Of a stretch of 34,617 nt of DNA, positions 26,208-34,428 are shown one piece after another; position 1 is the stretch's first letter; each line of letters starts with the position of its first letter. A model generated the notes under the pieces. The model was not told where the DNA came from and did not search any database. It saw only the letters and a list, made by a program, of their open reading frames with translations. The stretch covers positions 1 through 34,617 of the forward strand of contig NZ_JAGINM010000041.1 in assembly GCF_017876095.1 (NCBI RefSeq), given 5' to 3'. The DNA is from Azospirillum agricola (GTDB lineage Bacteria > Pseudomonadota > Alphaproteobacteria > Azospirillales > Azospirillaceae). The position numbers were made by a program, and so were the translations under genes.

Positions 26208-27581
26208 ATGGCGGGGACGGGGCGCAGAAAGACGCGCGGGGCTGCGGACGGCGATGCCGTGCCGGCGGGCGGCCTTGTCGTGCTCGGCCCCCAGGATCTG
26301 GCCGGCGGGGCCATCATCGACGGCACCGCCGACGGCGTGGCCGCCGGAGCCACGGGCATCGTCTCGCCCAGCCTGCCGGCGGTCGCGGCGGAGGACAGCG
26401 CCCCCAGCGCCGGGCTGACCGCCCGCGTGGCCAGCGCCACCTTCGAGCGCGACGGCTACAAGCACCTGATCAAGGCGGCGGAGGCGGTCTACAGCTACCC
26501 GGCCAACGGCACCCGGCTGTCGTTGCCGGCGCAGAAGATGCTGAACTTCATGATCCATCTGGCGGGCAGCCAGAATTTCGCCAACAAGCTCTACCGCCTG
26601 CCCAAGCGCGTGGTGCGCGGCAACCACAAGGGCAACGAGCGCATCTTCGACGCGCTGAAGGAAATCTTCGACTCCAGCCTCGTCGTCATCGGCCCCTTCC
26701 GAGGCCGGCGGTCGCGCGCCGAGCTGCGCATCCTCAGCAGCTACGTCCGTCCCGAGGAGGAGGAGGACAGCGACGCCGCCGACATCCATTTCCAGTTCAC
26801 CGACGCCTTCCTGGAAATCCAGCGCTCCTCCCAGCTGTGGGCCAAGCTGTCGGGGCCGGCGATGGTCAAGGTGACCAGCACCTACGCGCTGAAGCTCTAC
26901 GAGATCGGCATGCAGCGCTACCAGATGGACTTCCCGTCGCTGGAGCTGGACATCGACACGCTGCGCAAGCTGCTGAACGTGCCGGAGGGCGCCTACAAGG
27001 ATTTCGGCATCCTGCGCACCCGCACCATCGACCGCGCCATCGCCGAGGTGAACCAACTCGCCCCCTTCCGCGTGACGATGCCGGAGGACCGGATGAAGCG
27101 GAAGGGCCGCAAGATCGAGGCGGTGACCCTCGACTTCCTCGCCAAGGACGAGGAGGAGGCCGCCGAGACCTATCTGGAGCGCGAGCGCCACAGCGCCGGC
27201 CGCCGTGCCCGGCGCATCGGTTCCGTCGACAGCGTGGCGGAGGGGGAGGCGGCCGGCCCGGTGGAGGCCGGTCTGGCCGATCTCGGCCCCCTGCCCGACG
27301 CCGACGACGTGACGGCCCTGTGGGCGGCCCTGCTGCACGCGCTGAAGGACAAGGTGCCGACCCCGCTGCTCGGTGGCATGGAGCCGGAGCGGGTCGAGGA
27401 GGCGCCGCAGGGCGGGCGCCGGCTGATCCTGAAGGCGAAGACCGCCGCCATGGCCGACACGGCGCGGATGAACCATTGGCCGAGCTTCAAGTCGGCCCTG
27501 TCCTCGCTGACCGGCGGGATGATCGAGGACGTCGCCTTCGAGGTGCCGGCGAAGCGCGCGAAGGCCGCCCCCAAGGAGTAA
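26208..27581 (+). CDS. Rep_3-family plasmid replication initiator
   Basis: A 457-residue protein. After a variable N-terminus (about 75 residues) comes a segment typical of Rep_3/RepB initiators with two winged-helix domains. The first is seen in LSLPAQKMLNFMIHLAG, FDALKEIFDSSLVV and IHFQFTDAFLEIQRSSQLWAKL; the second in TSTYALKLYEIGMQRYQMDFPSLELDIDTLRKLLNVPEGAYKDFGILRTRTIDRAIAEVNQLAPFRVTM. YALKLYEI and the LRKLL...Y..F...R.R.ID.AI..VN pattern are family hallmarks. It binds iterons and recruits host replication proteins. The C-terminal 130 residues (after about 330) are an extension I cannot assign. Start ATG 26208 has GGAGGAA 4 bases upstream; a TTG at 26190 is less likely. Its stop codon lies inside another GTAAGGAT core (27578-27585). 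No parA/parB pair is in the window. Confidence 0.88.
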   Translation: MAGTGRRKTRGAADGDAVPAGGLVVLGPQDLAGGAIIDGTADGVAAGATGIVSPSLPAVAAEDSAPSAGLTARVASATFERDGYKHLIKAAEAVYSYPANGTRLSLPAQKMLNFMIHLAGSQNFANKLYRLPKRVVRGNHKGNERIFDALKEIFDSSLVVIGPFRGRRSRAELRILSSYVRPEEEEDSDAADIHFQFTDAFLEIQRSSQLWAKLSGPAMVKVTSTYALKLYEIGMQRYQMDFPSLELDIDTLRKLLNVPEGAYKDFGILRTRTIDRAIAEVNQLAPFRVTMPEDRMKRKGRKIEAVTLDFLAKDEEEAAETYLERERHSAGRRARRIGSVDSVAEGEAAGPVEAGLADLGPLPDADDVTALWAALLHALKDKVPTPLLGGMEPERVEEAPQGGRRLILKAKTAAMADTARMNHWPSFKSALSSLTGGMIEDVAFEVPAKRAKAAPKE

Positions 27582-27585
27582 GGAT
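27578..27585 (+). repeat. GTAAGGAT core over the rep stop codon
   Basis: Exact core copy whose TAA is the rep stop codon (27579-27581). It lacks the GC-rich half: the preceding bases are CCCAAGGA, which only partly resemble CCCCCAAGC. Confidence 0.5.
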
Positions 27586-27602
27586 TAACGGCGGCAAGGG
27601 CA

Positions 27603-27639
27603 CCGCGGGCGGGGAAGGCGGCCCCTCCCCCGCCCGCGG
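27603..27639. terminator. GC-rich hairpin between convergent rep and pspA-like genes
   Basis: Perfect 12-bp stem, CCGCGGGCGGGG (27603-27614) and CCCCGCCCGCGG (27628-27639), with a 13-base loop. It lies between the rep stop (plus) and the coiled-coil gene stop (minus). There is no T run, so termination strength is uncertain. Confidence 0.6.
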
Positions 27640-27647
27640 CGTTCGTA

Positions 27648-28415
27648 TCAGCCCTTGGCCTTCAGCGCGGCCAGACGGTCGGACAGGCTGGTGGCGGCCG
27701 GCTTGCCGGCGGCGGCGGCCATCGCGGCGGCGATGTTGGGGTCGTCCTTCTCCGGCACCGTCGGGGACAGCAGCTTGGCCTTGGCCTTGGCCGCCTCGGC
27801 GGAGGCCAGATCCTTGGCGGCCGTGTCCTGCATCGCCTTCAGGGCCACGGTCAGCCCGCTGGTGGCGCCCGCCAGACCGGCGGCGCGGCGGGCGGCGTCC
27901 GCCTGACGCTCGGCCATGTCGCGCTGCTGCTCGGCGCGGCCCATGTCGCGCTGGGCGCGGGTGAGTTCGGAACGGGCCGACTTCAGCTTGGCCCCGGCGT
28001 CGGCGTAGCTTTTCTCCAGCATCTCCAGGAACTGCTTGGCCTCCACCGCGTCGCGTTCCTCGCGCTCGATGTCGGGGGTCATCTCCTCCAGCATGGCGAC
28101 GATGGTCTCCAGGCTCTTTTCCAGCGCGGCCCGGCGCGAAAGGTCGGACTCGGTGTTGAGCTGGTTCTGGAGATGCTCGGCCGCCGCCATGCGCTGGCCC
28201 GACAGCTTCCTGATCTCGTCGGCCTCGCGCTGCTCGCGGTCGTAGATGGCGCGCGCCTCGGCCACCTGGCGCCCGAGGCCGTCGAGATGCTGCTCCATCG
28301 TCCGCAGCTCCGCCTCGGTGGCGGACTTGGGATCCCAGCGCACCAGCGTTTCCATGGCGCCCTGCACGGCCTGATCGGTCTTCACGCCCAGAAGGTTGCG
28401 GATGAACGAGATCAT
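27648..28415 (-). CDS. PspA/IM30-like coiled-coil protein (YjfJ-type)
   Basis: A 255-residue protein that is nearly all alpha-helix. It begins MISFIRNLLGVKTDQAVQGAMETLV, like the membrane-binding start of PspA/YjfJ proteins. A long coiled coil follows (residues about 30-190: LRTMEQHLDGLGRQVAEARAIYDREQREADEIRKL, SDLSRRAALEKSLETIVAMLEEM, KLKSARSELTRAQRDMGRAEQQRDMAERQADAARRAAG). The C-terminus is an Ala-rich tail (NIAAAMAAAAGKPAA). PspA relatives protect or remodel the inner membrane under stress. Start ATG 28415 has AGGAAA upstream; a start 28 codons earlier is rejected. The upstream same-strand genes encode DUF350 and DUF2491 proteins, the same company as in the E. coli yjfIJKL cluster, which supports the assignment. 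Confidence 0.82.
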   Translation of the reverse strand: MISFIRNLLGVKTDQAVQGAMETLVRWDPKSATEAELRTMEQHLDGLGRQVAEARAIYDREQREADEIRKLSGQRMAAAEHLQNQLNTESDLSRRAALEKSLETIVAMLEEMTPDIEREERDAVEAKQFLEMLEKSYADAGAKLKSARSELTRAQRDMGRAEQQRDMAERQADAARRAAGLAGATSGLTVALKAMQDTAAKDLASAEAAKAKAKLLSPTVPEKDDPNIAAAMAAAAGKPAATSLSDRLAALKAKG

Positions 28416-28516
28416 GGGTCTGTTTCCTGTCGAACGGGTTGTTTGGAAGCGACGCGGCGCCTCAGCGCACAGATGGTGTGGGGGCCGGGCGCTCTGCAAG
28501 AGGCGGCGGCCCCCAT

Positions 28517-28524
28517 ATCCTTAC
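28517..28524 (-). repeat. GTAAGGAT core between the DUF350 and PspA-like genes
   Basis: ATCCTTAC on the plus strand, followed directly by CTCCCGGGGGAGG, a small GC palindrome (about 28526-28539). It lies in the 132-base gap upstream of the PspA-like gene, 0.9 kb beyond the rep gene. Confidence 0.5.
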
Positions 28525-28547
28525 CTCCCGGGGGAGGGGTTCCGCCC

Positions 28548-28973
28548 TCACCCCGCCATGGCGGCGGCGTTGATGACGGCGACGCCGATCTGGATGCCGA
28601 CCAGCGCCGTCGCCGAGGCGATGTTGCCGGCCTCGATCTGGCCGCGCAGGTCGCGGATCAGCAGGGTCGCCGCCGCGAAGGCGACGAGCTGGAGGATCAG
28701 CGCGACCAGCCCCCACAGCGCGATGTCGAGGATGACGGTGCTGGTCGCCAGCGTCGCCGCCAGCGGGATGGCCAGCGCGACGATGGAGCCGGCCAGCGTC
28801 AGCCCGCCCGCCGCGTTGCCGTCGGCGACCAGCCGCCGTTCGTCGTAGGGCGTGATGCGGGTGTAGACCGCGACGCCCACGACCAGCAGCGCCAGCGTGA
28901 CGGCGAGCTGCCCGAGCAGAACCGGCAGGCCGGTGCCCAGCGCTGTGAGGATGGAACCGAAGGTGCTTTCCAT
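28548..28973 (-). CDS. DUF350 membrane protein (YjfL-type)
   Basis: A 141-residue protein with four hydrophobic helices in two similar halves, as usual for DUF350: LLGQLAVTLALLVVGVAVYTRITPYDERRLVADGNAAGGLTLAGSIVALAIPLAATLATS and LDIALWGLVALILQLVAFAAATLLIRDLRGQIEAGNIASATALVGIQIGVAVINAAAMAG. The TPYDE.RL...GN.A.....G......IPL pattern and the repeated I..GN.A.A motif are family hallmarks. Its biochemical role is not known. It starts 15 bases after the DUF2491 gene stop and is surely in the same transcript. Confidence 0.87.
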   Translation of the reverse strand: MESTFGSILTALGTGLPVLLGQLAVTLALLVVGVAVYTRITPYDERRLVADGNAAGGLTLAGSIVALAIPLAATLATSTVILDIALWGLVALILQLVAFAAATLLIRDLRGQIEAGNIASATALVGIQIGVAVINAAAMAG

Positions 28974-28988
28974 GGGGCCGGCACTCGC

Positions 28989-30800
28989 TCAGGACAGGGA
29001 CAGGGAGGCGGGGTTGACGTCGATCCCCGCCGCGATCTCGACGGAGGCCCGGCCGTTCCGCTCGACGGCGGCGACCAGGAGGTACTCGCGCTCCGGTGCG
29101 GGAGCGGCGGCGCCGGTCGGGCGGCCGTAGAGCATGGCGTTGCTCACCACCGTTTCGGTGCCGCGCAGGGTTTCCAGCGATTCCGACAGCAGGAAGGGCT
29201 CGATCCGGCTGCCGCCCGGCGACCAGACGCGGGTGTAGAGCTGGCCGTCCTTGGTCTGAAACTCCGGCCAGCCGATCATCCCCTCGCGCCCGTCCAGCCA
29301 GAAGCCCCATTCGCCGGGGTCGGCCGGGGTGACGCTGTCGATCGGGGTGAAGTAGCGGCATTCGTCCGGCTGCCCGTCGGGGCCGAGATGGATCTGGAAG
29401 AAGCCGCCGTCGGGCATATGCAGCCGGTGGACCGTGGCGTTGCCCGAGGTCACCGTGCCGACGCCGTCGATCGACACCAGTCGGTCGCCGCCGGTGTCGG
29501 GCGCCTTGACCTTGGTGGCGCCCTCCGCCAGCAGGAAGGGGGCGGGGTCGATGGTGACCGCCATGCCGAGCCGGAACAGCGACGGGCTGTAGCGCTGGCC
29601 GGACAGCTTCTGGTTCACGTAGTTGCCGAGCGTTCCGAACAGGGGCACGTCGGATCCTCCCTTGGCCTTGGGTTTCGGGGCGGCCGTCTGGGCGGCGCCG
29701 GGTTTGGCCGGCTGGTCCCTCCGGCGGCGCGCGCGCCACAGCAGGAACAGCGCGGCGGCGCCCAGCAGCAGGATGCTCCACAGGGCGAGGCTGGACAGGC
29801 CGGATCCGGCCGGCTTTCCGCCCTCCGCATCCGGCGCGGCCCGGTCGGCCGAGTCGGCGCGGGCGAGATCCGCCGGCACGTCGGGCGGCAGCCGACCAGC
29901 CTCGCGCGGGGTGCCGGCCTGGCTCTGCACCGTCCGGTCCAGCTCGTCCAGCTTGGCGCGAAGCCCGGCGTTGTCCTGGGCCTGGCGGTCGGCCTCGGCC
30001 CGCCATTGGCGGTAGCCGGGGTCGTCGGCGTTGTCATGGAAGAAGGCGGCGTGGCCGGGCCGGGTCAGCGTGTCGAGCATGAACCAGAGGAACAGCCCGT
30101 CCCAGATGCCGAAGCGCCGGGGCGCGCTCATCGCGTAGGGCGGCGGCGCCCAGCCGTAGCGGCCATAGGCGTTCGGGATGGAGGGCGCCGGTGCCGGCCG
30201 GGTGGAGGGCGTGCGGCCGGATCCACCGCCCCATCCGCCGCCTGTTCCCCAGTTCCAGGAGCTTCCGCCGCCGCTCTGGCTGGCGCTGGACGAGGGGCGC
30301 GACGGCGCCGGGGCGGGCGCCGCCGGTGTGGCGGGGGCGCGGGCGGCGTCCTGCTGGGCGCGGTAGCGGTTCAACGCGTCGGCCGAGCCCTGCTGGCTCA
30401 TCGCGCGGTCGCCCGCCGACTGGGGCGGTGCCGCGACCGACGGGGCGGAATTGCTGCTGCCGGGCCGTGTGTAGCCGCCGCTCGACCCGCCCCACCAGGA
30501 GCCGCCGGTGGACGGGCTGGTTGAAGGGCTGGTCGATGGGGTGCGCGTGGTGGACGGCCGGGAATAGCCGCCGCTGCCGCCGCTCCGGCTGCTGCTGCCG
30601 ACCGACGGGGTGCGGCTGGCGGATGGCCGGGAATACCCCCCCGACGACCGGGAGGTGGAGGCCCGCGCCGACGCCTCGTCGGGGGCCAGGACGACGGCCG
30701 CCGCCGACAGGGCGATGGTCGACAGCGGCGGGACCGGCGTTCCGGCCGGGTGAAGAGCCAGCAACGCCGCCAGGGCGGCAGCGCGGAGACGGCGCGCCAT
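28989..30800 (-). CDS. DUF2491 (YjfK-like) protein with large exported low-complexity N-terminal part
   Basis: A 603-residue protein. Residues about 385-603 match the DUF2491 family (E. coli YjfK is about 219 residues): LFGTLGNYVNQKLSGQRYSPSLFRLGMAVTIDP, HRLHMPDGGFFQIHL, DECRYFTPIDSVTPADPGEWGFWL and IEPFLLSESL. Before it stands a single membrane helix (LALWSILLLGAAALFLLW, about 335-353) followed by RARRRR, so DUF2491 should face the cytoplasm. The N-terminal 330 residues start with a signal-like stretch. They continue with Ser/Thr/Gly/Pro-rich sequence holding three GGYSRP/GGYTRP repeats, a Trp/Gly segment (SSWNWGTGGGWGGG), a hydrophobic patch (WDGLFLWFMLDTLTR) and a short coiled coil. Start ATG 30800; GTG 30806, two codons earlier, sits better from GAGGAGG and is a real alternative. 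First gene of the operon with DUF350 and the PspA-like protein. Confidence 0.82.
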   Translation of the reverse strand: MARRLRAAALAALLALHPAGTPVPPLSTIALSAAAVVLAPDEASARASTSRSSGGYSRPSASRTPSVGSSSRSGGSGGYSRPSTTRTPSTSPSTSPSTGGSWWGGSSGGYTRPGSSNSAPSVAAPPQSAGDRAMSQQGSADALNRYRAQQDAARAPATPAAPAPAPSRPSSSASQSGGGSSWNWGTGGGWGGGSGRTPSTRPAPAPSIPNAYGRYGWAPPPYAMSAPRRFGIWDGLFLWFMLDTLTRPGHAAFFHDNADDPGYRQWRAEADRQAQDNAGLRAKLDELDRTVQSQAGTPREAGRLPPDVPADLARADSADRAAPDAEGGKPAGSGLSSLALWSILLLGAAALFLLWRARRRRDQPAKPGAAQTAAPKPKAKGGSDVPLFGTLGNYVNQKLSGQRYSPSLFRLGMAVTIDPAPFLLAEGATKVKAPDTGGDRLVSIDGVGTVTSGNATVHRLHMPDGGFFQIHLGPDGQPDECRYFTPIDSVTPADPGEWGFWLDGREGMIGWPEFQTKDGQLYTRVWSPGGSRIEPFLLSESLETLRGTETVVSNAMLYGRPTGAAAPAPEREYLLVAAVERNGRASVEIAAGIDVNPASLSLS

Positions 30801-30810
30801 GGTCACGTCC

Positions 30811-30829
30811 GCCCTCCTCTGGGGAGGGC
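30811..30829. repeat. Small GC hairpin upstream of the DUF2491 gene
   Basis: GCCCTCC (30811-30817) with GGAGGGC (30823-30829), 5-base loop, followed by CGGGGTGGGGG as after the hairpin at 6918-6928, so it may be another member of that intergenic repeat family. It covers the ribosome binding site of the DUF2491 gene. The rest of the 283-base gap to the chemoreceptor gene shows only the short AAGCGCT repeats near 31060-31090. Confidence 0.5.
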
Positions 30830-31083
30830 CGGGGTGGGGGCGGGGCCGTGCGAAGGCCGGTGCCCGCGGTGCGAAGGAAGGAGAATGCCGCCCGAAGAGC
30901 GGGCCATGACACACGGAACCGCGTGATGCTTCATTCGTCCCCTTCCCCGGCATCCGTCCGTGGCGGGAACCCGCCGGGATGCTTCCGGCGGGGAGGCTAT
31001 GCGCGCAAGCGAAACATCTCAAGGACTTCGAAGAGAGGCTCCTGCGCGTTGCGCCCTCATCCTCAAGCGCTGCACCCTCATTT

Positions 31084-33132
31084 TTAAGCGCTTCGCACGG
31101 TGGCGATGAAGGCGCCGACCTCGCGGCGCAGCCGTTCGGCCTCGACCGCCAGGGATTCCGAGGTGGCCCGCACGGCACCGGCCGCCGATCCCGTCTCCTG
31201 CACCGCGTTGCTGACGCCGACGATGTTGCTCGACACCTCGTCGGTGCCCTGCGCCGCCTGGGTGACGCTGTTGGCGATGTCGCGGGTCGCGGCCCCCTGC
31301 TCCTCCACGGCCGACGCGATGGCGGTCGCGATCTCGCTCATCCGCGCGATGGTCTGGCCGATGCTGGCGATGGCGCTGCGGGCGCCGCCGGTCGCCCCCT
31401 GGATCTCCTGCACCTTCGCCTGGATGTCGTCGGTCGCCCGCGCCGTCTGGGTCGCCAGCGCCTTGACCTCCGACGCGACCACCGCGAAGCCCTTGCCGGC
31501 CTCGCCCGCCCGCGCCGCCTCGATGGTGGCGTTCAGCGCCAGCAGGTTGGTCTGGGCGGCGATGCCGCTGATCAGCTCCACCACCTGCCCGATCTGGTCG
31601 GCGGCCTCGACCAGCTTGCGGATGGTCTCGTTGGCGCTCTCGGCGTCGCTGACCGCCTGCCCGGCGATGCGGGTCGAGTTCTCGACCTGGAAACCGATCT
31701 CCTGGATCGAGGCCGACAGTTCCTCCGTGGCCGAGGCGACGGTCTGCACGTTGACCGACGCCTCCTCCGACGCGGCGGCGACCAGGGTGGAGCGCTCGCT
31801 CGCCTGGGTGGCGGTGGCGGAGAGCGCGGTGGCGGCGCCGCGCATGCCGTCCGCCGCCGAGGCCACCGTGTCGACGATCCCCTTCACCGTGCCCTCGAAA
31901 TTGTCGGCCAGCCGCAGCATGGCCTGCTTGCGCTCGGCCTCGGCACGGCGCTTGGTCTCCGCCTGCTCGGCCTCCAGCCGCTTCATCTCCTGGGCGTTGG
32001 TCTTGAAGACCTGGAGCGCGCGGGCGAGCGCGCCGATCTCGTCGCGGCGGTCGTCGTCGGTCACGTCGACCGCGAGGTCGCCCTGCGCCAGCCGGCCCAT
32101 GGCGCGGGTGATGCCGCCCAGCGGGCGGGTGATGGCGCGCGAGATCAGCCAGGCGAGCAGCAGGCCGAGCGCCACCGCGACGCCCGACACCAGGGCGCCC
32201 AGCGACTGCGCCGAGGCAACGGCGGCGTCGGCCTTGGCCTGGAGCGCCGCCTGCGCCGCGGTGGCGTTGTGGCGGATCTGGCCGATCTTCTCGTTGGTGG
32301 CCTTGCCGATCCGCTCCAGCGCCTCCTGGTTGACGGTGCGGAGCTGGTCGCTGAGCGCGGCGATGCGGTCGACCCCGGCGCTGTAGGCGGGCAGCTTGCC
32401 GGCGGCCCCGGCCAGCGTCGTCTTCGACGCGCCGTCCGGCAGCCCGCCCAGCGCTTTGTCGGCCTCGCCGCGCAGATCGGCCAGATCCTTGCGGATGCGC
32501 GCCAGATCCTCCGGCTTGGTTTCGGCCACGAAGCGGGCGACCAGCACGCGCACGAGCAGGAACTGTTCGCTCAGCTCGGCGGCGGCCACCGTGCGGTCGA
32601 GGTTGCCGCCGTCCCGTTCCGTCTTCACCGTCTCGCTCAGCAGGCGGCGGATGTCGGCGCCCTGCGCGTTGACCACCGAGGCGATCAGCGATTCCCGCTC
32701 GGTGCGCAGCGCCACCAGCCGTTCGAAGCCCTGGGAGAAGCGGGTTTCCAGCTCCACCAGCTCGGAGGCGAGCCGCTGGCTTTCGGAGTCGGCGATGCGG
32801 CTGCCGGCCTCGCGCATCAGGCCGCGGAATTGCGTCACCGTCGCGCGGAAGCGGTCGGCGGCGGCCGGGGCGCCGGTCGCCATGAACTCCTGCGCCGCCG
32901 TGAAGGCGTCGGACATGTCGGTGTCGGCCTCCGCCACCAGGGTGGCGACGCCGGATTGCGTCGAATACTGGGCCATCGCGTCGCCGCTGGCCCGCAACCC
33001 CACCCAGGACACCCCGCCGAGCCCGACCAGCAGGCAGAGCGTGACGCCGAAGCCCGTGTAGACCTTGGTCGCCGTCCGCAGGTTGGCGAAGGCGCTGGCG
33101 CCGGCCGTCCGGCTCTTGGTGGGGGTGGTCAT
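31084..33132 (-). CDS. Transmembrane methyl-accepting chemotaxis protein
   Basis: A 682-residue receptor. The first membrane helix is at about residues 20-42 (VYTGFGVTLCLLVGLGGVSWVGL). A mostly helical periplasmic sensing region of about 260 residues follows, with no domain I can name firmly. The second helix lies near 308-328 (ALVSGVAVALGLLLAWLISRAI), then a HAMP domain starting RPLGGITRAMGRLAQGDLAVDV. The cytoplasmic signalling coil has the conserved tip AAQTNLLALNATIEAARAGEAGKGFAVVASEVKALATQT near 522-560. Unlike the receptor at 9477 it has no PilZ domain. It ends in ATVRSA, with no CheR-tether pentapeptide. Start ATG 33132 has AGAGG upstream; a start 29 codons earlier is less likely. Ligand unknown. 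Confidence 0.92.
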   Translation of the reverse strand: MTTPTKSRTAGASAFANLRTATKVYTGFGVTLCLLVGLGGVSWVGLRASGDAMAQYSTQSGVATLVAEADTDMSDAFTAAQEFMATGAPAAADRFRATVTQFRGLMREAGSRIADSESQRLASELVELETRFSQGFERLVALRTERESLIASVVNAQGADIRRLLSETVKTERDGGNLDRTVAAAELSEQFLLVRVLVARFVAETKPEDLARIRKDLADLRGEADKALGGLPDGASKTTLAGAAGKLPAYSAGVDRIAALSDQLRTVNQEALERIGKATNEKIGQIRHNATAAQAALQAKADAAVASAQSLGALVSGVAVALGLLLAWLISRAITRPLGGITRAMGRLAQGDLAVDVTDDDRRDEIGALARALQVFKTNAQEMKRLEAEQAETKRRAEAERKQAMLRLADNFEGTVKGIVDTVASAADGMRGAATALSATATQASERSTLVAAASEEASVNVQTVASATEELSASIQEIGFQVENSTRIAGQAVSDAESANETIRKLVEAADQIGQVVELISGIAAQTNLLALNATIEAARAGEAGKGFAVVASEVKALATQTARATDDIQAKVQEIQGATGGARSAIASIGQTIARMSEIATAIASAVEEQGAATRDIANSVTQAAQGTDEVSSNIVGVSNAVQETGSAAGAVRATSESLAVEAERLRREVGAFIATVRSA

Positions 33133-33447
33133 GGCTGGCCTCTGGGTCCCATTGGTTTGCTGGTGGTCCGTGCTTCTAGGACCGCCGTCGGGAGACCAGT
33201 TGTTCAAAAAGAATGCCATCCGGCAATCGCCGGAAACGTTGTTTTTTGCTTTATGGAATGGAGGGAAACGCGCGATGGCTAAAGCTTGTGTTCTCGCAGT
33301 TTGCCAGATTGTGACCGATCAATTCGCATTCTGCGATGAGGCGCGCGAAACGCGACGGGCCGAGGCGATCCCGAGTCCCCGCTGGACTTGGCTGCCTTGC
33401 CCGTCGCCATAGGTCGTCTGGCCGAGCCGATGCCGATGTCTGTCCGG
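33133..33447. other. Intergenic region without a gene
   Basis: These 315 bases lie between the SDR gene and the chemoreceptor, both on the minus strand, so they probably hold the chemoreceptor promoter. Positions 33200-33340 are less GC-rich than average. One small hairpin is seen, TCCGGC (33219-33224), AATC, GCCGGA (33229-33234), and a weak one, TCGCA (33324-33328) with TGCGA (33332-33336). No clear promoter or coding frame could be assigned. Confidence 0.5.
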
Positions 33448-34260
33448 TCAGCCGAAGAACTGTCCGCCGTTCACCTCGATCACTTGCCCGGTGATGTAAC
33501 CGGCGAGCCGGTTCGAGGCGAGGAACAGATAGGCGCCGACGCAGTCCTCGGCGTCGCCCAGCCGCTTCAACGGGATGCGGGCCGCCGTCTGGGCGAGTTT
33601 TTCCGGGGTGGAGTAGCGTTCATGGAAGTCGGTGGCGACGGTGCCCGGCGACACCGCGTTGACGCGGATGCCGGATGGGGCCAGCTCGGTCGCCAGCGAG
33701 CGAGCGAGGCTGGCCTGGAACGCCTTCGCGGCGCTGTAGAGCGACGAGCCGGGGCTGCCGCCGGTGCGGCCGGAGATCGAGCCGGTGTTGACGATGGCGC
33801 CGCGCGAGGCGACCAGGGCCGGCAGGGCCGTGCGGCTGGCGATGACGGCGGAGGCGGCGTTCAGGTCGAACTGGCGTTGCAGGAAGTCGTCGTCGATGTC
33901 GGCGAGGGCGACCCGGCCCAGCATGGTCCCGGCGTTGTTGATCAGCACATCGAGGCCGCCCAAGGCGCCGATGCCGCGCTCGACCACGGCGCGCACCTGG
34001 GCGCGGTCGGCGAAGTCCCCGGCCAGCGGCACGGTGCCCCGCCCCATGCGGTCGGCCTGGGCGGTGACGGCGGCCTCGTCGCGGCCGTGGATCGCCACCT
34101 GCGCGCCCAGGTCGGCGAAGGCCGCCGCCACGGCGGCGCCGATGCCCCGGCTGCTGCCGGTGACCAGCACCCGCTTGCCGTGGAACTCCCGGCCGAGCAG
34201 GTCGGCGGGCCAAGCCGGGGCGGCGGCGGGGTGGACGGGCTCGGTCACGGGGTGGGTCAC
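33448..34260 (-). CDS. Short-chain dehydrogenase/reductase (SDR)
   Basis: A 270-residue NAD(P)-dependent oxidoreductase of the classical SDR type. The cofactor motif TGSSRGIG is at residues 34-41, NNAG at 108-111, and the active site comprises Asn134, Ser161 or Ser163, Tyr175 and Lys179 (YSAAK). The late motif RVNAVSPGTVATDF and the C-terminal YITGQVIEVNGGQ are also present. The R in SSR after the first Gly slightly favours NADP. Start GTG 34260 has GGGAG upstream; the frame runs 30 codons further up but that part is not family-like. The N-terminal 30 residues before the Rossmann fold are Pro/Ala-rich. Substrate unknown. The gap to the LivM gene (168 bases) may contain a separate promoter. 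Confidence 0.9.
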   Translation of the reverse strand: MTHPVTEPVHPAAAPAWPADLLGREFHGKRVLVTGSSRGIGAAVAAAFADLGAQVAIHGRDEAAVTAQADRMGRGTVPLAGDFADRAQVRAVVERGIGALGGLDVLINNAGTMLGRVALADIDDDFLQRQFDLNAASAVIASRTALPALVASRGAIVNTGSISGRTGGSPGSSLYSAAKAFQASLARSLATELAPSGIRVNAVSPGTVATDFHERYSTPEKLAQTAARIPLKRLGDAEDCVGAYLFLASNRLAGYITGQVIEVNGGQFFG

Positions 34261-34428
34261 GGCGGCGGCTCCCTGCGGTTCGAATCCGAAGATCCGATTG
34301 TTTGCTTGTGTTCGTTTCCGATCATAGAGGCCGGCCGGGCGGAGCGTCAACGCGAGGGGCGGGTCCGGCCGTGGCGGCGCAAGCGAGTCCCCTTGCCGCG
34401 TTTCCTCCGTTTCGTCGTCGGGAATCCG

